Positions 1 to 6,806 of a stretch of DNA of 64,000 nucleotides are shown piece after piece. The stretch's first letter is position 1, and every line of letters begins with the position of its first letter. Source of the DNA: Sulfurimonas sp. (GTDB lineage Bacteria; Campylobacterota; Campylobacteria; Campylobacterales; Sulfurimonadaceae); the NCBI RefSeq assembly GCF_028713515.1, contig NZ_JAQTOD010000001.1, positions 682,001 to 746,000 of the forward strand. The letters are read 5' to 3'. Both the position numbers and the translations under genes were made by a program. The notes below the pieces were generated by a model that was not told the DNA's origin, did not search any database, and saw nothing but the letters and a program-made list of their open reading frames with translations.

Positions 1-340
1 CGATAAACGGTGAGATACCAACTATAAAACTCTCACCAATTACTCCCTTTAATGCACCATTAAAAAGAAGTGCCTGAGCTAACAACAAAGAGAAAAGGAT
101 TAAAAACAGAGCCATCATTAGCTCTATTTTTCTCAAATCTATTGTGCTATTTTTATAGAAAAAATAGAGCGGGATTAATAGAGCAAAAATATAAACATAA
201 GAAATATAACCAAAATAATAGTGATTGTTTGACGCAAATATAGCGCCGAAACTCCCCATAATAGCGTTATCGCCTAAAACTGTTGCAAATCCAAGATAAA
301 TCAGTAAACCAAATGTGATAATAAATATTGTGTCTCTCAA
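1..340 (-). CDS. ftsK: DNA translocase FtsK, N-terminal membrane part (3' end outside window)
   Basis: FtsK pumps chromosomal DNA at the division septum. Only about the first 113 residues are here. They are strongly hydrophobic, with several membrane segments, and contain the stretch NAIMGSFGAIFASNNHYYFGY, which resembles the four-helix N-terminal domain of epsilonproteobacterial FtsK. The reading frame runs off the left edge. I place the start at TTG (complement 338-340), with AAAGG about ten bases upstream; there is no ATG before residue 32. The next gene upstream, on the same strand, is flgL, an order I recall from Campylobacter jejuni. The motor domain is not visible, so the call rests on the membrane domain and the neighbour. 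Confidence 0.75.
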   Translation of the reverse strand, partial: MRDTIFIITFGLLIYLGFATVLGDNAIMGSFGAIFASNNHYYFGYISYVYIFALLIPLYFFYKNSTIDLRKIELMMALFLILFSLLLAQALLFNGALKGVIGESFIVGISPFI

Positions 341-466
341 GCTATTATTGCCTTTAAAATTATGATTTTTAAAAAAGAAGTATAGCCTAAACCGTTGCTA
401 AACTCAACCAACTACACTCTTAAATATGCGCAGATGATTAGGTTTAGTCTATTTCATAAAAGATAT

Positions 467-2653
467 TTAGAGATAATTAACAAGACTAAGTTTTGAGATT
501 TTTGCAACCGTAGAGAGCATAGCTTGATAATTATTTGAGAGTTGTGTTAACTTCAGATACGACTCTGCTTGATCAGTATCTATAAATGATGATCGAAGCG
601 TCATTGTACTTATCTCTAGAGTACTAGTTCTATCTAGGGCTTTTGCAAGTGCGTTTGATTGAGCACCAATTTTTGAGTGCACTCCATATATATGATTACT
701 CAAATCATCTACTAACTTCAGTGCATTCTGTATACCTATGTTTTTTTTATCTCCATTTAGTGCATCTGGCTGAATATCATAACTCTCTACGGCTTTGATT
801 ATTTTGTCTATTGATTGAAAAAAATCTGTCTTTGAGTCACGAATAACAAGAGCACTGTTGGAGTTGAAAGTAAAAGCGGAAGAGGTTGTTTTATCTGTTG
901 TACCATCACCATTTCCATCATTATTTATATTGAAGTTTCCGCTATTTGAATCAAACATAGAGATGCTAGCTTTTGTATTTGTACTGTTAATATCTTCAAA
1001 CTCAATCTTACCATCGTAGCTTAGTTTTGTATTGCCAATCAACGATGCATTTTCAATAGCACTATCATAAGCTGTAATGTCGTTAGCTAAACTTGGGATA
1101 TTTCCCGTAGCAACCATATTGACAACATCCATTAACTGCTTATATGTCATATCATCGGCATTTATAGCTGTTCTTGGTGTCTGCGTGTTATAAATACTGT
1201 AGTTTGTATTTCCGCCATCAAGAGAGAATGTTGAACCACCATTGACCGTATCTCTAAGATCAATCTGAACATTAAATGCAGAGCCGTAAACATCTTTACC
1301 TGCTAATTTTAATTGAGTGAAATTAAGAGTATCATCATCAGTTGTTGTTGTTCCTTTGGATATATCAGCGACTTCTGAAATTTTTGTAGATGGTGAGGCA
1401 AAGGCATTAGAGCCTTTAACTATCTGGGACACATTTGAAGATAGTTTTGCTCCATTTTTTTCAAACTGTGTTCTATCATAAAGCAATCCACCTATATTTG
1501 AAGCCGCACCAGAAGCTGGAGAAAGATCTGATTTTACAAACTCTTTTACAAATAGTTTTGGATTCGACGCCGTCGATACACCATATATTATTTTGTTAAA
1601 ATCAGTTTCACCACCATCTAGGTTGTCAATTTTTCCAATATTGGCCCCATACATACCATCGCCAACATCACCACCATCATGAAAGGCATCTCTACTTAAA
1701 TCAGTTGCTCCAACCATATGAAAATCTAACTTGCTAGATCCTTTAAGTTTGTCTTCTATAACAATCTCGCCAAGACTATTTAAAGAAACATTTACAACGC
1801 TCAAACTTGGAGTATTGCCATAGGCCTTGCCAATCCCATCCAGCAAAGACTGCATAGACTCATCATCACGCATTGAGATTTGTTGACTAAAAGATTCTCC
1901 ACTACTTTTTATACCACTTATATAAAAATGATGTTTCGCGTTAGTACTATCAATATCGTTATCCACATCACCCATCAAGTCACGAATCTTACTGTTTGCA
2001 GTGATAACTTCATCTGTGCCAGTTTTTGTCTTATCTGTAAAATCTGGGTATTTTGCAGACAAACTGTACTGTGGTACATTTGTTGTTATCTCCTTTTTGG
2101 TAAGTATCTCTTCTCCCAAAAACAGCTCTGAGCCTGAAATATTGTACTGCTGTTGAACATTTGAGCCCAAAAAAGATTTCATTGAAGCACTATTACCATT
2201 ATAAATTCCATTATCTGAAATCGGTTTTGTATCGGTTGCTGAGCCTGAAAAGATATACTGTCCGTTTATTGAGGTATTTGACAGATTTTTTAAATGACTC
2301 TCTAGTCCGCGCAACTCTTTTGCTATTGCATCAAGAGAAGCGTTACTATTTGTCCCTGTTGCAGCTCTATTTAAAAGTGACTTCATTTGACTAAGAGAAT
2401 CTTCAAAATCATTTAGAGTCGTATCTGTCTGATTCGCTATCTTGGATCCACTTTCTGTACTCTTTTTAATCTGCCCAAGAGCAGTAATTTCATTGTCTAA
2501 TCTCATGGTATTACTAAAAACATTTACATCGTCACTCGCATGTTGAATCTTCAACCCAGAAGCAATCTGCTTATTTACATCGAACAGCCTCTCGTTAGCT
2601 CTAGAGCTCTCGGTGTTGATATTTTTATAATACATACTGGATGTTACTCTCAT
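467..2653 (-). CDS. flgL: Flagellar hook-associated protein 3 (FlgL), long form
   Basis: FlgL forms the junction between hook and filament and is secreted by the flagellar export apparatus. The N-terminus (MRVTSSMYYKN, then NKQIASGLKIQHASDD and DNEI) and the C-terminal helix (TLRSSFIDTDQAESYLKLTQLSNNYQA) are typical flagellin-like D0/D1 segments. At 728 residues it is much longer than the enterobacterial protein of about 317, because of a large variable, surface-type middle (about residues 180-620). I chose the ATG at 2651-2653: it follows AGGTGAGG by about seven bases, whereas an in-frame GTG four codons upstream lies inside that ribosome binding site. A sigma-54 promoter lies about 50 bases upstream. 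Confidence 0.93.
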   Translation of the reverse strand: MRVTSSMYYKNINTESSRANERLFDVNKQIASGLKIQHASDDVNVFSNTMRLDNEITALGQIKKSTESGSKIANQTDTTLNDFEDSLSQMKSLLNRAATGTNSNASLDAIAKELRGLESHLKNLSNTSINGQYIFSGSATDTKPISDNGIYNGNSASMKSFLGSNVQQQYNISGSELFLGEEILTKKEITTNVPQYSLSAKYPDFTDKTKTGTDEVITANSKIRDLMGDVDNDIDSTNAKHHFYISGIKSSGESFSQQISMRDDESMQSLLDGIGKAYGNTPSLSVVNVSLNSLGEIVIEDKLKGSSKLDFHMVGATDLSRDAFHDGGDVGDGMYGANIGKIDNLDGGETDFNKIIYGVSTASNPKLFVKEFVKSDLSPASGAASNIGGLLYDRTQFEKNGAKLSSNVSQIVKGSNAFASPSTKISEVADISKGTTTTDDDTLNFTQLKLAGKDVYGSAFNVQIDLRDTVNGGSTFSLDGGNTNYSIYNTQTPRTAINADDMTYKQLMDVVNMVATGNIPSLANDITAYDSAIENASLIGNTKLSYDGKIEFEDINSTNTKASISMFDSNSGNFNINNDGNGDGTTDKTTSSAFTFNSNSALVIRDSKTDFFQSIDKIIKAVESYDIQPDALNGDKKNIGIQNALKLVDDLSNHIYGVHSKIGAQSNALAKALDRTSTLEISTMTLRSSFIDTDQAESYLKLTQLSNNYQAMLSTVAKISKLSLVNYL

Positions 2654-2701
2654 AATAAACCTCACCTCAATCTTTAGATTATCAAACTTTTAACCTACTA
2701 A

Positions 2702-2717
2702 AGCAATATAGGTTCCA
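2702..2717 (-). promoter_or_regulatory. Sigma-54 (RpoN) promoter of flgL
   Basis: On the minus strand this reads TGGAACCTATATTGCT. It matches the RpoN consensus TGGCAC-N5-TTGCT at all but one -24 position, with exactly ten bases between the GG and GC elements. Transcription would start near 2690, about 37 bases before the flgL ATG. In Campylobacter and Helicobacter, hook and late rod genes are RpoN-dependent under the FlgS/FlgR two-component system, so this fits the gene. Confidence 0.85.
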
Positions 2718-2848
2718 TAATTAATATCTTATTACAGCAATATCGGCAAATATCATCTATCTTTTATTATATATGTAAAGCAGTTCATTATCTCACCCTT
2801 TAAATTAACTAAAACACACTAAAATAACTCTAAGATACTTTTTCAAAA

Positions 2849-3319
2849 TCAGCACTCAAGCAAACTTTTTCGTATCTTTACAACAACTTTCTTAACACTC
2901 TTAGAACTGTCGCCAATCATAACTCCAGCTAGATGCGCATCATTTGGATAGAGCATCAAAAATGTCTCGGGATAAATATCCACAATTACCCGCCCCTGTA
3001 TATTTCGTCTATAAAATGCCGCCTCTTTTAAAGTATCATAAGGGGTTTCTACCTCTAGAGCATCTGCAAAATCACACTCAAACCGCTCGCTTCCAACAAT
3101 AACACTCTGGATATCCACATACTCACGGTGTGACTCAAAAATCTTCTCATCCGCCACAGTAGTCTCGTAACTCATAATGATTGCAAAAATATCCTCGCCA
3201 TCAATCACATATTTTCCTTCCAAAGTATCTGGAGTTAAAGAGTTCAAAAACTCAAAAGCCCGCTCCCATGCCGAACCAAAATAGTAAAGTTTGGCATTTT
3301 GTAGTTTATCTATAATCAT
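2849..3319 (-). CDS. YhcH/YjgK/YiaL family (DUF386) cupin-like protein
   Basis: The 156-residue length and the spaced motifs SHREYVDIQ (His64) and YPNDAHLAGV (His129), with acidic residues between them, match the YhcH/YjgK/YiaL family. This is a metal-binding double-stranded beta-helix fold linked in other bacteria to sugar acid or sialic acid metabolism and, for TabA, to biofilm formation. No signal peptide is visible, so it is probably cytoplasmic. No sugar catabolic genes lie nearby, so its substrate here cannot be inferred. The ribosome binding site is weak. It is transcribed in the same direction as flgL but about 195 bases upstream of it, and probably forms its own unit. Confidence 0.85.
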   Translation of the reverse strand: MIIDKLQNAKLYYFGSAWERAFEFLNSLTPDTLEGKYVIDGEDIFAIIMSYETTVADEKIFESHREYVDIQSVIVGSERFECDFADALEVETPYDTLKEAAFYRRNIQGRVIVDIYPETFLMLYPNDAHLAGVMIGDSSKSVKKVVVKIRKSLLEC

Positions 3320-3488
3320 ATTTTTCTCTCATATGGGCTTGATGCGGTTTGTTTCATCAGGTTAAAATCATAACATATTTGTAGATATCATTAGCCACAG
3401 ATAAACGGACTTTTATGATGCTTTTTCTCAAGTTTTTAGTCTATAAAAAAAATCAGACTTTTAAATCTTCACACTAAATCTATCCTGA

Positions 3489-3494
3489 TATAAT
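3489..3494 (+). promoter_or_regulatory. Candidate -10 box (TATAAT) for the MORN-like gene
   Basis: A perfect TATAAT lies 19 bases before the ATG at 3514, followed by TATAAGGATTATC, which holds an AAGGA ribosome binding site. The resulting leader would be very short. No clear -35 hexamer is present, which is usual for sigma-70 promoters in this phylum. Confidence 0.45.
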
Positions 3495-3513
3495 TCCATC
3501 TATAAGGATTATC

Positions 3514-4035
3514 ATGAAAGAAAAACATAAAATAACTAATTATCCAAGCAAAAACATACAAACTGAAACCTATATAGATGGCGATACATTCATTACAAAG
3601 CACTACTACAATGCAAAAGACGCTTATGTTAGGGAGCTTATTAGCGTAAAAAATGGCATCAAAGAAGTTAAACACTTTAGTGTAAAAGGTGTTTTGTCAA
3701 AGTTAGAATATTTTGTACAAGAGAAGAGGCATGGCATTGAGACAAAATACTCTATTGCTAAAGCAAACAACAGCGTAAAAAGCACCAAGACATACGATGA
3801 TGGCAAGCTACATGGTGAGAGTATAACCTACAATGAAAACGATGAAATAATCAAACAAGAAGTTTACGCTCTTGGAAAACTTGTACTAAAATATTTGCGA
3901 AAAGATGGTGATAGCAGTGTGGTAAATATTGAAATTGTTGACAAAGATAGTGTTGCAAACTTGCCAAAAACAGAATATAAAAAATTACAAAATAACATTG
4001 AAAATAATCCAGATTTGTTTATTGGACATAACTAA
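3514..4035 (+). CDS. MORN/YwqK-like repeat protein of unknown function
   Basis: A 173-residue protein made of repeated units of the kind YDDGKLHGESITYNENDEI, ISVKNGIKEVKHF and YFVQEKRHGIETKYS. These resemble the degenerate MORN-type repeats of YwqK-like proteins, which form beta-sheet surfaces. No signal peptide or membrane segment is visible. The start has a good AAGGA site. The last 35 residues (DKDSVANLPKTEYKKL onward) are not repeat-like. It stands alone, next to a stretch of decayed sequence, so its context gives no function. The fold assignment is moderate and the role unknown. Confidence 0.6.
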   Translation: MKEKHKITNYPSKNIQTETYIDGDTFITKHYYNAKDAYVRELISVKNGIKEVKHFSVKGVLSKLEYFVQEKRHGIETKYSIAKANNSVKSTKTYDDGKLHGESITYNENDEIIKQEVYALGKLVLKYLRKDGDSSVVNIEIVDKDSVANLPKTEYKKLQNNIENNPDLFIGHN

Positions 4036-4347
4036 CTCTCAGCTAAACGATTGGTACTTATTCACTCGCGGGGGTGTAATTTTTATCTCCAAGCTAGTTT
4101 TTCATGCTTTTTTTCACAAAAAAGTAAGCAAAAAGCTCTTGCAACGGCTTCGAGTCAGACTCTGTCTGGTTCCTAAAAAACAGTAAATAACTTACTAAAA
4201 ACAGAAAACTCACTTCGTTCAAACAGTTTTGTTTTCTTAATACAATATATTTACCGCTCTGTAAGTATTGCAACTGGCACAGGTAGTTGTTCTTGTTTTT
4301 TGTCATTTTATTTCCTCATGTCGATATCTGTAAAAGTTGGGATTCCT
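4036..4347 (+). other. Non-coding stretch, probably degraded sequence
   Basis: About 310 bases with no supported gene. Short open frames exist on both strands, but they have poor codon composition and no ribosome binding site. I see no RNA gene, no strong hairpin terminator and no mobile-element ends. Confidence 0.5.
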
Positions 4348-4398
4348 ATGAGTGAATCTCCACTTTTTTATAACTTTAGAGACAAAAATGATGTTTGA
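4348..4398 (+). pseudogene. Possible 5' part of the 4474 gene, cut by an in-frame TGA
   Basis: An ATG at 4348, preceded by GGGA at a suitable distance, opens a frame reading MSESPLFYNFRDKNDV, then TGA at 4396-4398. The frame then continues, still in phase, through VSCGTVKDIKEASEYNYEY and RIYQ into the ATG at 4474 with no further stop. Either the 4474 gene is the surviving 3' part of a longer gene with a nonsense mutation, or the upstream coding look is chance. Selenocysteine readthrough is possible in principle, but I see no obvious SECIS-like hairpin after the TGA. Confidence 0.4.
4350..4367 (+). repeat. 18-bp direct repeat, copy 1
   Basis: GAGTGAATCTCCACTTTT occurs here and again, identically, at 4891-4908, on either side of the gene at 4474-4863. 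In both copies it encodes SESPL in the reading frame of the surrounding fragment. Confidence 0.7.
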
Positions 4399-4473
4399 GT
4401 TAGTTGTGGAACTGTAAAGGATATCAAAGAGGCTAGCGAGTATAATTATGAATATTCTTATAGGATTTACCAA

Positions 4474-4863
4474 ATGAGTATATTTGCTCTACAATCAGCG
4501 GCAGGCGGTTTTTTGGATGAGGGTTTAAAACGCTTCAATAAAGAGTTTGACGACTGGTGTATTCAGTTTGATAACTATGAAGATGCTAATCTCATTAGAC
4601 AAAATCTTGGTAAAAAAATAGTTGCGGAGGTTGTAGAAATCACGCCTCTGAGTTATCCAAAATATTTTTTTCATACACTTAGCGGTGTTATTCATGCGAC
4701 AAGGCAAATTGATGACAAGATTATATGCATTGTTGAACCATACATGAGTTCAAACTTTCGTATTGCGGTGTGTGACTTAAATACAAAAAATGTAAGAATT
4801 TCAAAGACTAGCTATAAAAATGTGTTGAGCGTAGAGGGTGCTTTTGCACATTTTGAACTTTAA
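4474..4863 (+). CDS. Hypothetical protein, 129 residues
   Basis: I do not recognise this protein. It begins MSIFALQSAAGGFLDEG and contains a mixed alpha/beta pattern with KKIVAEVVEITPLSYPKYFFH and IICIVEPYMSSNFRIAVCD. No membrane segment or signal peptide is seen. AGGA lies about eight bases before the ATG, supporting this start. The same frame stays open upstream to a TGA at 4396 and resumes to an ATG at 4348, so the protein may be a truncated form of a longer ancestor. It lies between two identical 18-bp repeats and away from operons. Confidence 0.55.
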   Translation: MSIFALQSAAGGFLDEGLKRFNKEFDDWCIQFDNYEDANLIRQNLGKKIVAEVVEITPLSYPKYFFHTLSGVIHATRQIDDKIICIVEPYMSSNFRIAVCDLNTKNVRISKTSYKNVLSVEGAFAHFEL

Positions 4864-4888
4864 TGAAAACTACACTCAACTACATCCA

Positions 4889-5053
4889 TTGAGTGAATCT
4901 CCACTTTTATTAGAAAAAATTTAGATTACTGAAAAAGCAACACTCTCTTTTGAGTTTAAAACTAGTCAATCGGAATATAAATATATACCTTTTGTTTTGC
5001 ATATCTATAAGCCCAACAACAGCGCTTGGTATCATTTTGACAAAAGGGACTGA
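4889..5053 (+). pseudogene. Decayed reading frame with in-frame TAG
   Basis: A TTG at 4889 opens LSESPLLLEKI, then TAG at 4922-4924, after which the same frame continues for 42 codons (ITEKATLSFEFKTSQSEYKY, then IPFVLHIYKPNNSAWYHFDKRD) to TGA at 5051. The downstream part has believable protein composition. The opening SESPL matches the fragment at 4348, so the two may be remnants of related genes. The protein family is not recognised. Confidence 0.35.
4891..4908 (+). repeat. 18-bp direct repeat, copy 2
   Basis: Identical to 4350-4367 (GAGTGAATCTCCACTTTT), 541 bases downstream of the first copy, just after the stop of the 129-residue gene. Confidence 0.7.
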
Positions 5054-5339
5054 TTTCACGCTTTCTCGTGAGTGACTATCCCCTTCTTTAAAAATAATCT
5101 AAAATTACACCACAAACAAACATTATATATTAGAAAAATATAGATATTTAGTTTTCTCAGATAAATATAGTATATAAAATATGTTAAGTTTTTACACAAA
5201 CAAACTCCTAATTTAGCCAATAAATCCAAATACTATTATTATATTTAGTAATTCTTGCTAGTATTATAAAAATAACAAAAAGCTATAAGACAGTATGGTA
5301 TTAGCTCTTTGTTGTTGCTTACAATTTTAACTAAACAAC
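5054..5339 (+). other. AT-rich intergenic region upstream of the porin
   Basis: About 285 bases with no supported gene. It is very AT-rich near 5100-5280 and holds several TATTAT/TATAAA-like hexamers (around 5233-5272) that could be porin promoter elements, but none is decisive. Confidence 0.4.
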
Positions 5340-5387
5340 TGATACTAAGCACTAAACAGAACAAGTCTGTTTTGGTGCGTAACATCA
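5340..5387 (+). repeat. 48-bp palindromic mini-element related to the 141-bp repeats
   Basis: The right end, GTGCGTAACATCA (5375-5387), is identical to the right terminal repeat of the 141-bp element at 54402-54542. The left end, TGATACTAAGCAC, matches the left terminal repeat at 10 of 13 positions. The whole unit folds as one hairpin (ACAGA-ACAAG-TCTGT at the tip). It looks like an internally deleted relative of the larger elements. It ends 17 bases before the porin start codon, so it would lie in the porin 5' leader if the promoter is upstream. Confidence 0.6.
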
Positions 5388-5404
5388 GTAAAAAAAGGCA
5401 AAAA

Positions 5405-6751
5405 ATGAATAAAATAATTATTGTATCAGTACTATGCGCATTTTCACTTCAAGCTTCAGATAGCATAAATACATGGTTTGAGGATGGGAAAGCGCATGGC
5501 AATATTCGCTACTATTACATCAATACAGCAAAAGAGACTGGCGCAACACAAACTTCTCAACACGCAAATTCAGTCGGTGGTCAACTTGGATATACAACAG
5601 GATCACTCTATGGACTAAAGATTGGCGCGACATTTATGACTACAAATCCATTTGCAACTCCAAGCAATCCAGCAAATGTTGACACCTCAATCCTTGGGCG
5701 TGATAATGGAGTTAGAGTCAACGGAAATACAAACGCCTCTAACGCAGATGATGGTTTTTCTGTTTTAGGAGAAGCATACGCTCAATATGCTCAAGATAGT
5801 TATAATATCTGGTATGGACGCAAGATAATAGAGACACCGCTCATTGATGCAAAAGATGTAAGAATGCTTCCTAGTACGGTGCAAGGCGCCATGGGAACGG
5901 CAACATTTGAGAACGGCATAGAAGTAAGTGCTGGATATATTGATCGTTTTAAACAGCGTACTTCCAATGTGTTTACAAATATCATAGAACATGCACTTGG
6001 CGCAAACACTAGAGCGATTACCGGTGATGATGGCGGGTATATTGTTCCTATCTCTCTAGGTTGGAAAAACAGAGATGTTTCTACTCATATTTATGACTAT
6101 TATGCTCCAGATTTTATGAACTCAGTATATGCGGATGTGATGGTTAAAAACAGACTTGATAACGACTGGTCATGCAGCGCTTCTATGCAGGGCATCATGC
6201 AGGATTCCATAGGAAATGCAAACAGTGCCGCCGCAAAAGCTATTATGGGAGGCGAGATTAACGCTAAGGCAATTGGAGCAAAAGTTTCACTAACACATCA
6301 AGAAACAACTCTTATAGTGGCATATAGCAATGTGGCAAGTAGTAGTGGGAAACATGATTCGTTGGTTCTTCCGTGGGATGGAACGCCACTTTTCACAAAC
6401 ACTATCACCTCAAATGATCTGTTTATCTCTAATTATGGGAAAGGCTTAACAAGCGATACTGCCTATATTGGTGGCACAACAGGCATCAAACTAGGAGTAG
6501 CTCAAAAGTTTGACTTTACTGGAGTTAAAGGGTTTAAAGCTGTTTTAGAGTATGCGCATTACAACAACAGCATCTTCCCAAAAGCTCAAGAGGATATAAA
6601 TGCAGTTATTGGGTACACAAAAGATAAGTTCTCTTTAGACTTCAAAGGAATATGGGTTAAAGAAAATAGTTCTGCTAGCGCGAACGGCAGTGTCATCTCT
6701 CAAAATGACAAACTTACTCAATATCGCATTATCGCAAACTATAAATTCTAA
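5405..6751 (+). CDS. OprD-like outer membrane porin
   Basis: Predicted outer-membrane beta-barrel channel. The first 18 residues (MNKIIIVSVLCAFSLQAS) form a signal peptide. The mature part opens with WFEDGKAHGNIRYYYI, resembling OprD/porin D first strands, and shows alternating strand patterns ending in YRIIANYKF, with the C-terminal Phe recognised by the BAM complex. The mature protein is about 430 residues, normal for OprD-type proteins. I chose the ATG at 5405 because the signal peptide begins there and AAAGGC precedes it; the frame is open upstream, but that part overlaps a palindromic repeat. Substrate is unknown. A terminator follows directly. Confidence 0.8.
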   Translation: MNKIIIVSVLCAFSLQASDSINTWFEDGKAHGNIRYYYINTAKETGATQTSQHANSVGGQLGYTTGSLYGLKIGATFMTTNPFATPSNPANVDTSILGRDNGVRVNGNTNASNADDGFSVLGEAYAQYAQDSYNIWYGRKIIETPLIDAKDVRMLPSTVQGAMGTATFENGIEVSAGYIDRFKQRTSNVFTNIIEHALGANTRAITGDDGGYIVPISLGWKNRDVSTHIYDYYAPDFMNSVYADVMVKNRLDNDWSCSASMQGIMQDSIGNANSAAAKAIMGGEINAKAIGAKVSLTHQETTLIVAYSNVASSSGKHDSLVLPWDGTPLFTNTITSNDLFISNYGKGLTSDTAYIGGTTGIKLGVAQKFDFTGVKGFKAVLEYAHYNNSIFPKAQEDINAVIGYTKDKFSLDFKGIWVKENSSASANGSVISQNDKLTQYRIIANYKF

Positions 6752-6770
6752 AACAAACAACCATATAATT

Positions 6771-6790
6771 AAGCGCTTAGGCGCTTTTTT
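6771..6790 (+). terminator. Rho-independent terminator after the porin
   Basis: AAGCGC-TTAG-GCGCTT hairpin followed by a run of T, 20 bases after the porin stop codon. The downstream cti gene is convergent. Confidence 0.8.
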
Positions 6791-6806
6791 ACAAATGTCA
6801 AACAAA

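Noticed and set aside
4094..4306. Open minus-strand frame of 70 codons in the 4 kb intergenic region
   Set aside because: No ribosome binding site, odd composition rich in Phe/Leu/Lys, overlaps other short open frames on the plus strand; looks like AT-rich non-coding sequence.
4396..4398. Selenocysteine codon at the in-frame TGA
   Set aside because: No conserved redox context such as a Cys/Sec pair in a known selenoprotein and no clear SECIS hairpin right after the TGA; a nonsense mutation or unrelated leader is simpler.
5309..5404. 32-codon N-terminal extension of the porin
   Set aside because: The extension overlaps a palindromic repeat, and a proper signal peptide starts at 5405 with its own ribosome binding site.
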